Assembly (NCBI RefSeq): GCF_023094245.1
Contig: NZ_JALMEW010000001.1
Coordinates: 389,397-453,396 of the forward strand
Length of the DNA: 64,000 nucleotides
Reading direction: 5' to 3'
Source of the DNA: Halomonas getboli
GTDB taxonomy: Bacteria; Pseudomonadota; Gammaproteobacteria; Pseudomonadales; Halomonadaceae
Part shown: piece by piece, positions 41,185 through 51,820 of the stretch
How the letters are laid out: each line of letters opens with the position of its first letter
Numbering within the stretch: the stretch's first letter is position 1
Translations under genes and position numbers: made by a program
Notes under the pieces: generated by a model
What the model saw: the letters and a program-made list of their open reading frames with translations, nothing else
Told to the model about the DNA's origin: nothing
Databases searched by the model: none

Positions 41185-43233
41185 TTACTCCTCCGGCGCG
41201 AATTCCAGCAGCACGTCGCCCTGGCCGACCGTATCGCCGGCGGCGAAGTGGAAGCGTTCCACGTGCCCGTCGGCGGGGGCGGCCAGGGTGTGCTCCATCT
41301 TCATGGCCTCCATCACCATCAGCGGCATGCCTTTTTCCACCCGGGCGCCGGTCTCCACCAGCAGCGCCACCACGGTGCCGTGCATGGGCGCGGTGAGGGT
41401 GGACTCGGTCTCGCGCTGGCCGTGGTCGATGGCGTCGATGCGCCGCCAGTAAAGCCGGGTCTCGCGCATCGGGTCGACCATCACCACCACGTTGTCGTCC
41501 CGCCGTGCCTGAAGCCGGCGACGGTGGCCGTCGATGGTCACCGCCACCGCGTCGCCCTCTAGCGGCTCGAGGGTGGCGGCGAACGTTCGGCCATCGAGCG
41601 ACAGCTGCCAGGGCGCGGACTCGCGCTCGCGCCGGCCCTCGACCACCGTTACGCTCTCGGCGTCGTCCTCGTCCGCCGCATGCTCGGGCGCGCACAGGGC
41701 GATGCGGATGGTGTGTGGCGCGTTGAGGCGAAAGCCGTCGTGGCGGTCCCAGGGCGAGTCGCTCTCGCACTCCCGGGCCAGCTGATGCAGGCCGATCAGC
41801 GCCGCGGCGGCGTACTCCTCCGGCGCGGTCTCGCGCTCGGCGAACAGCGTGGCCTCGTGGCGCTCGATGAAGCGAGTGTCGAGCTCGGCGGCGCGAAACG
41901 CCGGATGGCCGGTCAGCCGCTGCAGGAAGGCGCGGTTGGTGACCACGCCGCGCACGTCCAGCGCCGCCAGGGCGCGGTTGAGGGTGGCCAGCGCCTGTGC
42001 GCGGTCGTCGCCGTGGACGATCAGCTTGGCGAGCATCGGGTCGTAGTGCATCGAGACGGCATCGCCGCTCTCCACGCCGCTGTCCAGCCTGACCTTGTCG
42101 GCCTCCAGCCCGGCGCCGGCGAGGTCCAGGGCGAAGCGGCTCAGGGTGCCGGTGGCGGGCAGGAAATCCTGCTCGGGGTCCTCGGCATAGAGGCGCGCCT
42201 CGAAGCTGTGGCCGCCGATCGTCAGCTCGTCCTGGGCCAGCGGCAGCCGTTCGCCCATGGCCACGCGCAGCTGCCACTCGACCAGGTCCTGGCCGGTGAT
42301 CATCTCGGTAACCGGGTGCTCCACCTGCAGGCGGGTGTTCATCTCCATGAAGTAGAACGCCCCGTCCGCATCCAAAAGAAACTCCACGGTGCCGGCGCCC
42401 ACGTAGCCGATCTCGCGGGCGGCGCGCACGGCGGCCTCGCCCATCTCGCGGCGCAGCGCCTCGGTCATGCCCGGGGCGGGCGCCTCCTCGAGCACCTTCT
42501 GGTGGCGGCGCTGCACGCTGCAGTCGCGCTCGAACAGGTAGACCCCGTTGCCGTGACTGTCGCAGAACACCTGGACCTCCACGTGGCGCGGCTGCACCAG
42601 GTACTTCTCGATCAGCATGCGGTCGTCGCCGAAGGCAGCCTTCGACTCGCGGCGGCAGCCGTCCAGCGCGGCCTGGAACGTGTCGTCGCTCTCGACCACG
42701 CGCATGCCCTTGCCGCCGCCGCCGGCACTGGCCTTGAGCAGCACCGGATAGCCGATGCGACCGGCTTCCTCGCGCAGCAGGGCGTCGTCCTGGCCCTCGC
42801 CGTGGTAGCCGGGCACCAGCGGCACGCCGGCGTCCTGCATGCGCGCCTTGGCGGCGGACTTGTCGCCCATGGCGGCGATGGCCGGGGCGGGCGGGCCGAC
42901 GAAGACGATGCCGGCGGCCTCCAGCGCCTCGACGAAGGCGCCGTTCTCGGACAGGAAGCCGTAGCCGGGGTGGATGGCGCCGGCGCCGGTGCGCCGTGCG
43001 GCCTCGATCACCGCGTCCACGTTCAGGTAGCTCTCGCGGGCGGCGGCCGGGCCCAGGCGCACGGCCTCGTCGGCCTCGCGCACGTGGCGGGCATTGGCGT
43101 CGGCGTCGGAGTAGACTGCCACCGTGCGCAGGCCCATGCGGCGGGCAGTGCGCATCACGCGGCAGGCGATCTCGCCGCGGTTGGCGACCAGCAGGGTGTC
43201 GAAGCGCGGGGTGGAAGGGGGCGTGGGGCTCAT
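41185..43233 (-). CDS. liuD: methylcrotonyl-CoA carboxylase, biotin-carrying alpha subunit
   Basis: A 682-residue subunit: biotin carboxylase in residues ~10-455 (LLVANRGEIACRVMRTARRM, KASAGGGGKGMRVV for ATP, FLEMN-type metal site as FYFMEMNTRLQVEHPVTE) and a C-terminal biotinyl domain with VMEAMKMEH, the lysine at about residue 645 carrying biotin. With the beta subunit it carboxylates 3-methylcrotonyl-CoA. ATGA overlap with the upstream hydratase gene. Presence of the liu genes around it separates it from acetyl- and propionyl-CoA carboxylases. Confidence 0.95.
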   Translation of the reverse strand: MSPTPPSTPRFDTLLVANRGEIACRVMRTARRMGLRTVAVYSDADANARHVREADEAVRLGPAAARESYLNVDAVIEAARRTGAGAIHPGYGFLSENGAFVEALEAAGIVFVGPPAPAIAAMGDKSAAKARMQDAGVPLVPGYHGEGQDDALLREEAGRIGYPVLLKASAGGGGKGMRVVESDDTFQAALDGCRRESKAAFGDDRMLIEKYLVQPRHVEVQVFCDSHGNGVYLFERDCSVQRRHQKVLEEAPAPGMTEALRREMGEAAVRAAREIGYVGAGTVEFLLDADGAFYFMEMNTRLQVEHPVTEMITGQDLVEWQLRVAMGERLPLAQDELTIGGHSFEARLYAEDPEQDFLPATGTLSRFALDLAGAGLEADKVRLDSGVESGDAVSMHYDPMLAKLIVHGDDRAQALATLNRALAALDVRGVVTNRAFLQRLTGHPAFRAAELDTRFIERHEATLFAERETAPEEYAAAALIGLHQLARECESDSPWDRHDGFRLNAPHTIRIALCAPEHAADEDDAESVTVVEGRRERESAPWQLSLDGRTFAATLEPLEGDAVAVTIDGHRRRLQARRDDNVVVMVDPMRETRLYWRRIDAIDHGQRETESTLTAPMHGTVVALLVETGARVEKGMPLMVMEAMKMEHTLAAPADGHVERFHFAAGDTVGQGDVLLEFAPEE

Positions 43234-44054
43234 GAATGGCGCTCCGTGTCGGAATCCGGGGCCCAGGCGGGGCGGCGTTTGTCGAAGAAGCTCGAGAGCC
43301 CTTCCTGGCCCTCGTGGCTCACCCGCAGCTCGCTGATGATGCGGCAGGTGTGGTCGCGGGTGGCGTTGCTGTCGGGCTCGCGGGCGACCTCGGCCAGCAG
43401 CGCCTTGGTGGCGCGGCTGGCCTGGGGCGAGGTGGCCAGCAGGCTGTCGATCATGGCATCGACGGCGGCGTCCAGGGCGTCGGGTTCGACCACGCAGTGG
43501 GCGAGGTCCAGCTTCTGGGCGGTGGCCGCGTCGATGACCTCGGCGGTCAGGGCGTAGCGGCGCAGCTGCCGCTCGCCGATGGCGCGCTGCACGTAGGGGC
43601 TGATCACCGCCGGCGACAGGCCGATCCTGACCTCGGAGAGGCAGAAGCGGGCCTTCTCGGAGGCGATGACGATGTCGCAGCAGGCGGCCAGGCCCACGGC
43701 GCCGCCGAAGGCCGCGCCCTGCACGCGGCACACGGTCGGGCAGGGCAGGGTGTCGAGGCCGTGCATCAGCGCCGAGAGCTCGCGGGCGTCGGCCAGGTTG
43801 TCCTCGAAGTCGTAGTCGGCCATGCGCTTCATCCAGTGCAGGTCGGCGCCGGCGGAGAAGTTCTTGCCCACGGACGCCAGCACCAGCAGGCGCACCTCGC
43901 CTCGGTGGGCGAGCTCCCCGGCGCGGCGCAGGTGATCGTTGAGCTCGCCGATCAGGTGATCGTCGAAGGCGTTGTGGACCTCGGGGCGGTCGAGCGTCAG
44001 CCGGGCCACGCCGCGGTCGTCGATCTCGAGTCTTGAATAGCTTGTCTGTGACAT
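43230..44054 (-). CDS. liuC: methylglutaconyl-CoA hydratase (enoyl-CoA hydratase family)
   Basis: A 274-residue crotonase-fold enzyme: oxyanion-hole segments KNFSAGADLHWMKRM and CRVQGAAFGGAVGLAACCD, followed by RFCLSEVRIGLSPAVISP. In this operon it should hydrate 3-methylglutaconyl-CoA to HMG-CoA. The ATG behind GAGGT gives MSQTSYS; an ATG four codons upstream is less well placed. Ends overlapping the start of the alpha subunit gene by four bases. Confidence 0.92.
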   Translation of the reverse strand: MSQTSYSRLEIDDRGVARLTLDRPEVHNAFDDHLIGELNDHLRRAGELAHRGEVRLLVLASVGKNFSAGADLHWMKRMADYDFEDNLADARELSALMHGLDTLPCPTVCRVQGAAFGGAVGLAACCDIVIASEKARFCLSEVRIGLSPAVISPYVQRAIGERQLRRYALTAEVIDAATAQKLDLAHCVVEPDALDAAVDAMIDSLLATSPQASRATKALLAEVAREPDSNATRDHTCRIISELRVSHEGQEGLSSFFDKRRPAWAPDSDTERHS

Positions 44055-44073
44055 GTCAGACCTCATTCATATA

Positions 44074-44187
44074 GCGGGAAGCTGGAAAAGCGGCGCTGCG
44101 CGCCTGGAAGCGGGAAGTCACCCCGGTCTCTTTCCAGCGGGCGTGCCGTAGTGACTTCCAGCTTGGAGCTCCCAGCTTCCGGCTCCC
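44074..44187. repeat. intergenic imperfect inverted repeat of GGAAGC/GGAAGCTGG type
   Basis: Between liuB and liuC a purine-rich arm (GGGAAGCTGGAAAAGC, GGAAGCGGGAAGTCAC) faces a pyrimidine-rich arm (GTGACTTCCAGCTT, CCCAGCTTCCGGCTCCC). It can fold as a long hairpin within the operon mRNA. The same type recurs upstream of liuB. Confidence 0.75.
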
Positions 44188-44202
44188 TTGCGCAGCACGG
44201 GG

Positions 44203-45810
<1,608 letters not shown>

Positions 45811-45827
45811 TTATCCCTCCGGGATAA

Positions 45828-45912
45828 AAGCGGAAAGCTCGAAGCCGGAAGCTGGAAGACACCCCGAGAGAGACGTGGCCGTCCTTCCAGCTTCAAGCTT
45901 CCCGCTTCTGGC
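45828..45912. repeat. intergenic imperfect inverted repeat of GGAAGCTGGAAG type
   Basis: Between liuA and liuB the arms GCCGGAAGCTGGAAG and CTTCCAGCTTCAAGCTTCCCGC can pair across a ~25-base loop. Same family as the element between liuB and liuC. Confidence 0.75.
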
Positions 45913-47082
45913 TTATTTCGATTCGTTGAAGACTTCGCGGCCGATCAACATGCGGCGTATCTCGCTGGTGCCGGCGCCGATCTCGTAGAGCTTGGCGTCG
46001 CGCAACAGCCGTCCGGTGGGGTATTCGTTGATGTAGCCGTTGCCGCCGAGCAGCTGGATGGCGTCCAGCGCCACCTGGGTGGCCTTCTCGGCGCAGTAGA
46101 GGATCACGCCGGCGGCATCCTTGCGCGAGGTGTGGCCGCGGTCGCAGGCGCCGGCCACGGCGTAGAGGTAGGCGCGGCAGGCGTTCAGGGTGGTGAGCAT
46201 GTCGGCCACCTTGCCCTGCACCAGCTGGAACTCGCCGATGGCCTGGTCGAACTGCTTGCGCTCGTGGATATAGGGCACCACCACGTCCATGGCGGCCTGC
46301 ATGATGCCGATGGGGCCGGCGGCCAGCACGGTGCGCTCGAAGTCGAGCCCGCTCATCAGCACCCGTGTGCCCTTGTTGACCTCGCCGAGCACGTTCTCGG
46401 CCGGCACCTCGCAGCCCTGGAACACCAGCTCGCAGGTGTTGGAGCCGCGCATGCCGAGCTTGTCGAGCTTCTGGGCGGTGGAGAAGCCGGGCATGTCCTT
46501 CTCGATGATGAAGGCGGTGATGCCCTTGGAGCCGGCGTCGGGATCGGTCTTGGCGTAGACCACCAGCACGTCGGCGTCGGGGCCGTTGGTGATCCACATC
46601 TTGTTGCCGTCGAGGATGAAGCGGTCGCCTTCCTGGCGAGCGCGCAGCTTCATGGAGACCACGTCGGAGCCGGCGCCCGGTTCGGACATGGCCAGCGCGC
46701 CCACGTGCTCGCCGCTGATCAGCTTCGGCAGGTACTTCGCCTTCTGCTCGGCATTGCCGTTGAGCTTGAGCTGGTTCACGCACAGGTTGGAGTGGGCGCC
46801 GTAGGAGAGCCCCACCGAAGCGCTGGCGCGGGAGATCTCCTCCATGGCGATGCAGTGGGCGAGATAGCCCATGCCGGCGCCGCCGTCCTCGTCGGGCACG
46901 GTGATGCCGAGCAGGCCCATGTCGCCGAACTTCCGCCACAGGTCGGCGGGAAACTCGTTGTTCGCGTCGATCTCGGCGGCGCGCGGGGCGATCTCGTCGC
47001 GGGCGAAGGCATTGACGTGATCGCGCAGCATGTTGAGCTCGTCGTCGAGGCCGAAGTCGAGGGGCGTGTAGGGGGCGTGCAT
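45913..47082 (-). CDS. liuA: isovaleryl-CoA dehydrogenase
   Basis: A 389-residue FAD flavoprotein of the acyl-CoA dehydrogenase family: [16 protein letters not shown] and [17 protein letters not shown] for FAD and substrate, [15 protein letters not shown] containing the region of the catalytic glutamate typical of isovaleryl-CoA dehydrogenases, and [20 protein letters not shown] at the C terminus. First gene of the liu operon; it oxidises isovaleryl-CoA and passes electrons to ETF. GGAGATC precedes the ATG. A LiuR-like operator lies ~80 bp upstream. Confidence 0.93.
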   Translation of the reverse strand: MHAPYTPLDFGLDDELNMLRDHVNAFARDEIAPRAAEIDANNEFPADLWRKFGDMGLLGITVPDEDGGAGMGYLAHCIAMEEISRASASVGLSYGAHSNLCVNQLKLNGNAEQKAKYLPKLISGEHVGALAMSEPGAGSDVVSMKLRARQEGDRFILDGNKMWITNGPDADVLVVYAKTDPDAGSKGITAFIIEKDMPGFSTAQKLDKLGMRGSNTCELVFQGCEVPAENVLGEVNKGTRVLMSGLDFERTVLAAGPIGIMQAAMDVVVPYIHERKQFDQAIGEFQLVQGKVADMLTTLNACRAYLYAVAGACDRGHTSRKDAAGVILYCAEKATQVALDAIQLLGGNGYINEYPTGRLLRDAKLYEIGAGTSEIRRMLIGREVFNESK

Positions 47083-47442
47083 GGCGGCGATCTCCGTTCT
47101 TTGTTTGTTGGTCCCGGGAGCGTTCGAGTGCTCGGCTGTTGTGGTCTAGCCTAGGATTGGTTGACGTTAACGTAAAGTGCAGCTTTTGAGGCCTAGACCA
47201 AGGTCGTGCTCGTGCAAGGGTGTGATCGTGAAGCGCCGTGATCGTGAAGGGCCGTGTCTTGAGCATAGAAGCCCGACGGCAGCAGGAAGGGAGGTGAGGT
47301 GAACAGGAAGAAGTGAGGCAGCGAGGTGAACCGTGCGGCGCCAGCGGGATGTCGCGGGAGAGGGCCGATTTTTCTCCTCACTCCTTACGCTTCACTCCCT
47401 CCGGGCTCCTCGCGCTTTTCCCCTTGCGCCTTCCCCCGTGAC
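47083..47442. other. 360-bp gap between liuA and the sigma-54 activator gene
   Basis: Contains the LiuR-like palindrome and, at about 47286-47440, a purine-rich then pyrimidine-rich stretch (GAGGTGAGGTGAA... then CTCCTCACTCCTTACGC) that can fold on itself and recalls the GAGGAGT repeat at 6082. No reading frame is supported. Confidence 0.6.
47161..47176. promoter_or_regulatory. LiuR-like operator TTGACGTTAACGTAAA
   Basis: A 16-bp near-palindrome centred on GTTAAC, ~80 bp before liuA. It fits the TTTACGT..ACGTAAA-like motif reported for MerR-family LiuR in gammaproteobacteria (recalled). No liuR gene is in the window. Confidence 0.6.
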
Positions 47443-49446
47443 TCACGAGACAGGCTGGTGATTGGGCGCCACCAGGCCGTGGCGACGCATGCGGCGATAG
47501 ACGGTGGGACGCGAGACGCCGAGCTGGCGGGCGACCTGGCTGATGTTCCAGGCCGAGCGCCGAAGCAGCTCGAGCAGTGCCTGCCCGTCCGCCGAGGGGG
47601 CGGCGTCGGCCGACGTTGAAGGAGAGGACGAACCGGATGCCGAGCCAAACGACGCCGTTGCCGTGAGGGTGGTGGGCCCGGCGGCGCCCTGGCAGGCCTC
47701 GGGCAGATCGTGAAGGGTGATCTCGTCGCCCTCTGCGGTGGCCATGGCGAAGGCCAGCGCGTTTCTGAGCTGGCGGATGTTGCCCGGCCAGTCGTGGGCC
47801 AGTAGCGCGCTCATGGCATCGGCGCGCAGGTGATGCGACTGGCCGCGTTCGGCCTGGAGCTCGTCGTGGACGCGGCGGATCACGTAGTGCCGGTCGGCGC
47901 GTTCGCGCAGCGCGGGCAGGCGCAGCTCGGCGCCGTTGAGGCGGTAGTAGAGGTCCTCGCGAAAGTCGCCGGCACGGATCAGCTCGGTCACGTCGCGGTG
48001 GGTGGCGGTGACCACGCGGATGTCGACCTTCACCGGCGTCTCCGCGCCGAGCGGCATCACCTCGCGCTCGGCCAGCACGCGCAGCAGGCGGGTCTGCAGC
48101 GTCAGCGGCATGTCGCCGATCTCGTCGAGGAACAGGGTACCGCCGTCGGCCTGCTGGATCAGCCCGCGCATGCCCTTGGGCCGCCCGCCGGTGAAGGCAC
48201 CGGGCAGATAGCCGAACAGCTCGCTCTCGATCAGCGCTTCGGGAATGGCGGCGCAGTTCACCGCCACGAAGGGCGCCTGGGCCCGCGGACCGCTGTCGTG
48301 CAGGGCGCGGGCCAGCACCTCCTTGCCGGTGCCCGTCTCGCCGCGAATCAGCACGCTCACGGTCTCGTTCCGCAGCCGGCGGGCCAGCTTGAGCAGGCGA
48401 TGCATCGAGGGATCGTCGGCGGCGAGGCGGTCCAGCGCCGGCACCGAGGTGTCGCGCGGGGCCGCCGTGGCAGTGGCCTTCACCGGGCGGCCGCGCGGCT
48501 CGAGCAGGGTGACGAAGCAGGTGGCGTCGTTGGCCCGGGCGCGAAACGCGCGGATCTGATCCTCGCCCGCGGCCGGAATGCCCAGCAGGTCGCCGAGCTC
48601 GGCGTCGAACAGTTGGGTGGCGTCGGGCAGGCAGGCCGCCGACCAGGGCGGCCAGCGGCGCAGGTGGGCGTCGATCAGGGCGCGGCCCTCGTGATTGGCG
48701 GCGATCAGGCTGCCGTCCTCCTCGATGGCGATCAGTCCGCGGCCGTTGAGGTGCACGAATTCCCGTGCGCTGTCGAAGCGCAGGATCAGGCTGTCCCGGT
48801 AGCGGTGCAGGAAGTAGGCGTCCTCGATCATCCGCGCGTGCAGGTTGACCAGCGACAGGGCGAAGGTCTGGCTCTCGTGGGAGCGCGGCGACTGCAGCGC
48901 GGAGATGTCCAGCACCGCCATCACCCGGCCCTGGGGGTCGGTGATCGGCGCCGCCGTGCAGGTCAGGTCGATGTGGGTGGCGTCGAAGTGCTCGCCCTGG
49001 TGGCAGGTGATGGCCTGGCCGTCGTGCAGGCAGGTGCCCACCGCGCAGGTGCCGGCGTAGCGCTCGTTCCAGTCGGCGCCCAGGTAGAGCCCGGCGCGGC
49101 GCAGGGCCCGGTCCTGCTCGGGCTGGCCGCGAAAGGCCACGGTGATGCCGCGCCGGTCGGTGAGCAGCAGCGCGTAGCCGAGCTGGGCGACCTGGCCGTA
49201 GAGGCGGTCGACTCCGGCGCGGGCCACGTGCAGCAGCTCGTCCACCGATTCCTGGTGGTCGCGCAGCGCCTGCTGGGTCAGCACGCGCACCGGCCGCGGG
49301 TGGCAGGGGTCGAGCCGGTACTCGCCCAGGCAGCGCTGCCAGGAGCGGCGGATGACGTCGCGGTGCTCGGCAGGGCTGGCGTCGTGGCCTTCGCCCAGTC
49401 GCATCAGGGTCCGGATATGCTGGCGTTTCTCGGGTTGCAGAGCCAA
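47443..49446 (-). CDS. sigma-54-dependent activator, AcoR type
   Basis: A 667-residue enhancer-binding protein. Residues ~70-210 form a GAF-like sensor (ERYAGTCAVGTCLHDGQAIT, DLTCTAAPITDPQGRVMAVL), then a PAS-like stretch. The AAA+ domain (~345-580) has Walker A RGETGTGKEVLA, the sigma-54-contact loop as GAFTGGRPKG (usual GAFTGA), Walker B GGTLFLDEIGDMP. A Fis-type helix-turn-helix ends it (NISQVARQLGVSRPTVYRRM). Start is TTG behind GGAGG. Divergent from a flavin monooxygenase gene with a sigma-54 promoter, so it very likely activates that gene. Confidence 0.92.
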   Translation of the reverse strand: MALQPEKRQHIRTLMRLGEGHDASPAEHRDVIRRSWQRCLGEYRLDPCHPRPVRVLTQQALRDHQESVDELLHVARAGVDRLYGQVAQLGYALLLTDRRGITVAFRGQPEQDRALRRAGLYLGADWNERYAGTCAVGTCLHDGQAITCHQGEHFDATHIDLTCTAAPITDPQGRVMAVLDISALQSPRSHESQTFALSLVNLHARMIEDAYFLHRYRDSLILRFDSAREFVHLNGRGLIAIEEDGSLIAANHEGRALIDAHLRRWPPWSAACLPDATQLFDAELGDLLGIPAAGEDQIRAFRARANDATCFVTLLEPRGRPVKATATAAPRDTSVPALDRLAADDPSMHRLLKLARRLRNETVSVLIRGETGTGKEVLARALHDSGPRAQAPFVAVNCAAIPEALIESELFGYLPGAFTGGRPKGMRGLIQQADGGTLFLDEIGDMPLTLQTRLLRVLAEREVMPLGAETPVKVDIRVVTATHRDVTELIRAGDFREDLYYRLNGAELRLPALRERADRHYVIRRVHDELQAERGQSHHLRADAMSALLAHDWPGNIRQLRNALAFAMATAEGDEITLHDLPEACQGAAGPTTLTATASFGSASGSSSPSTSADAAPSADGQALLELLRRSAWNISQVARQLGVSRPTVYRRMRRHGLVAPNHQPVS

Positions 49447-49573
49447 GGCTGCCTCCGCTCGGGCCGCCTGATGGCGGCTCTTGTGATGTTGTTGTGATGT
49501 GTCGATGCGCTCTGTTCAGCCTATGCCGCTGCGCGCGGGCGTCAATCGGCGCGGTCTTCGCCCTTGGTCGGGG

Positions 49574-49599
49574 GTGACAGGTGTAATGCGGGCTGTCAC
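49574..49599. promoter_or_regulatory. enhancer-like dyad GTGACAG-N12-CTGTCAC
   Basis: A perfect 7-bp dyad; a further half-site-like CTGTGACA occurs at 49616-49623. It lies ~115-140 bp upstream of the sigma-54 promoter, the expected place for binding of the divergent activator. Confidence 0.55.
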
Positions 49600-49712
49600 G
49601 GCGTACGGGGTACAGCTGTGACATCGCGCCGTGTGATGGCCTATCGATCCGGCGCGTGATGGGTGGGGTTTTTCTCTTTTTATCAGTGGTTTGCTGTGGA
49701 TTTCCGACGGTC

Positions 49713-49728
49713 TGGCACGAATGCTGCC
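49713..49728 (+). promoter_or_regulatory. sigma-54 (-24/-12) promoter of the flavin monooxygenase
   Basis: TGGCACGAATGCTGCC: full TGGCACG box, GG and GC exactly ten bases apart. Start of transcription expected at ~49739, ~50 nt before the ATG. Confidence 0.75.
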
Positions 49729-49789
49729 AGTGGCTGGGGGCGTGACCCGATAACGATCACACATCACCAATAACAAGCGGAGATTCGTC

Positions 49790-51595
49790 ATGACCGCACG
49801 CACGCCCACTCAGATCGCCCGGCAATGGCTCGATGACTTCGATGCCGCCCTGACGCAACGCGATATCGCGCGGGTCCTCTCGCTGTTCGGCGAGGAGTGC
49901 TACTGGCGCGACATGATCGCCTTCACCTGGAACCTCAAGACGCTGGAAGGCCCGGACGAGATTCAGTCGATGCTCGATGCGACGCTGGGCCGCGTCGCGC
50001 CCTCGAACTGGCAGCTGGACGGCGAGGCCAGCGAGGCCAGCGAGGCCGGTGGCGTCGTCGAGGCCTGGTTCACCTTCGACACCGCCGAGGCCCGCGGCAA
50101 GGGCCTGCTGCGCCTGAAGGACGGCCGCTGCTGGACGCTGCTGACCGTCATGCGCGAGCTCAGGGATTTTCCCGAGCCCAGCGGTCTTCAGCGTCCCATG
50201 GGCGCCGAGCATGGCGCCAACAAGGCGCGCGAGACCTGGCTGGAGGCCCGCCAGCGCGAGGAGGCCGAGCTCGGCTACCAGCGTCAGCCCTACTGCGTGA
50301 TCATCGGCGGCGGTCAGGGTGGCATCGGCCTGGCGGCGCGCCTGCGGCAGATGAACGTGCCGACCATCGTGATCGAGAAGAACCCGCGGGCGGGGGACTC
50401 CTGGCGCAACCGCTACAAGTCGCTGTGCCTGCACGACCCGGTGTGGTACGACCACATGCCCTACATTCCCTTCCCGGACAACTGGCCGGTGTTCGCGCCC
50501 AAGGACAAGGTCGGCGACTGGCTGGAGATGTACACCAAGGTCATGGAGCTCAACTACTGGAGCTCCACCGAGTGCGAGAGCGCGCGCTTCGACGAGGCCA
50601 GCGGCGAGTGGGTGGTCGAGGTCAATCGCGACGGCGAGCGCGTGACCCTGCGGCCGAAGCAGCTGGTGCTGGCCACCGGCATGTCGGGGATGCCCAACGT
50701 GCCGCAGTTCCCCGGTGCCGAGACCTTCGAGGGCGAGCAGCAGCACTCCAGCCAGCACCCGGGGCCGGATGCCTATCGCGGCAAGAAGGTCGTGGTGGTG
50801 GGCTCCAACAACTCCGCCCATGACATCTGCGCGGCGCTGTGGGAGCACGACGCCGACGTGACCATGCTGCAGCGCTCCTCCACCCACGTGGTGAAGTCCG
50901 ACTCGCTGATGGAGGAGGCGCTGGGGCCGCTCTACTCCGAGCAGGCGCTGCAGAACGGCATCGATCATCACAAGGCCGACCTGATCTTCGCCTCGATCCC
51001 CTACAAGGTGCTGCCGGACTTCCAGCGCCCGGCCTTCGACGCCATCCGAGAGCGCGACGCCGACTTCTATCGCCGTCTCGAGGCGGCCGGCTTCCTCCTC
51101 GACTTCGGCGCCGACGACTCCGGCCTGTTCCTGAAGTACCTGCGTCGCGGCTCCGGCTACTACATCGACGTGGGCGCCTGCGATCTGGTGGCCAACGGCG
51201 ACATCAAGCTGCGCAGCGGTGTGAGCATCGAACGCATCAACCCGCACTCGGTGACCCTGACCGACGGCTCGGAGCTGCCCGCGGACCTGATCGTCTATGC
51301 CACCGGCTACGGCTCGATGAACGGCTGGGCGGCGCGGATCATCTCCCAGGAGGTCGCCGACAAGGTCGGCAAGTGCTGGGGGCTGGGCTCCGACACGCCC
51401 AAGGACCCGGGGCCCTGGGAGGGCGAGCTGCGCAACATGTGGAAGCCGACCCAGCAGCAGGCGCTGTGGTTCCATGGCGGCAACCTGCACCAGTCCCGCC
51501 ACTACTCCCAGTACCTGGCGCTGCAGCTCAAGGCCCGGCTGGAGGGCATTCCCACGCCCGTATATGGCCTGCAGGACGTTCACCACCTGAGCTGA
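49790..51595 (+). CDS. flavin-containing monooxygenase with N-terminal SnoaL-like domain
   Basis: A 601-residue oxidoreductase. Residues ~1-140 look like a SnoaL/NTF2-like domain (WLDDFDAALTQRDIARVLSLF, CYWRDMIAFTW). The main part is an FMO/YUCCA-like enzyme: FAD motif CVIIGGGQGGIGLAARL (~168), RNRYKSLCLHDPVWYDHMPY, and the NADPH motif VVVVGSNNSAHDICAALW. C-terminal YATGYGSMNGW is the FATGY equivalent. Such enzymes oxygenate ketones, amines or sulfur compounds; the substrate is unknown. It is under a sigma-54 promoter and divergent from its probable activator. Confidence 0.9.
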   Translation: MTARTPTQIARQWLDDFDAALTQRDIARVLSLFGEECYWRDMIAFTWNLKTLEGPDEIQSMLDATLGRVAPSNWQLDGEASEASEAGGVVEAWFTFDTAEARGKGLLRLKDGRCWTLLTVMRELRDFPEPSGLQRPMGAEHGANKARETWLEARQREEAELGYQRQPYCVIIGGGQGGIGLAARLRQMNVPTIVIEKNPRAGDSWRNRYKSLCLHDPVWYDHMPYIPFPDNWPVFAPKDKVGDWLEMYTKVMELNYWSSTECESARFDEASGEWVVEVNRDGERVTLRPKQLVLATGMSGMPNVPQFPGAETFEGEQQHSSQHPGPDAYRGKKVVVVGSNNSAHDICAALWEHDADVTMLQRSSTHVVKSDSLMEEALGPLYSEQALQNGIDHHKADLIFASIPYKVLPDFQRPAFDAIRERDADFYRRLEAAGFLLDFGADDSGLFLKYLRRGSGYYIDVGACDLVANGDIKLRSGVSIERINPHSVTLTDGSELPADLIVYATGYGSMNGWAARIISQEVADKVGKCWGLGSDTPKDPGPWEGELRNMWKPTQQQALWFHGGNLHQSRHYSQYLALQLKARLEGIPTPVYGLQDVHHLS

Positions 51596-51613
51596 ACGTC
51601 GGCACAGGGTCTC

Positions 51614-51641
51614 CGCGCCCTCCCGATTCCGGGAGGGCGCG
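51614..51641 (+). terminator. hairpin after the monooxygenase gene
   Basis: A perfect 12-bp stem (CGCGCCCTCCCG and complement) around ATTC, 18 bp past the stop; the T-run is short (TTC), so strength is uncertain. Confidence 0.65.
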
Positions 51642-51820
51642 TTCGCGTGTCACAGGGCTGGCGCCGAAGGATCGATCGCGGCGCCTGCTCATATAACGCG
51701 CGCCTGCTAGAACTAAGAAACGAGCCCCGCGATGCCGACGGGGGGCGATAGGGATGGTCTCCTGCCGACATGCGGTTTCCGTTCTTCAGTCGTGCCGCCC
51801 GGCACGTATGGGAGACCATC

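Larger units (their letters stand above)
49447..49789. other. 343-bp divergent control region between activator and monooxygenase
   Basis: Includes repeated TTGTGATGT words in the leader of the activator gene, the dyad enhancer candidate and the -24/-12 promoter listed separately. No reading frame is supported. Confidence 0.6.
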
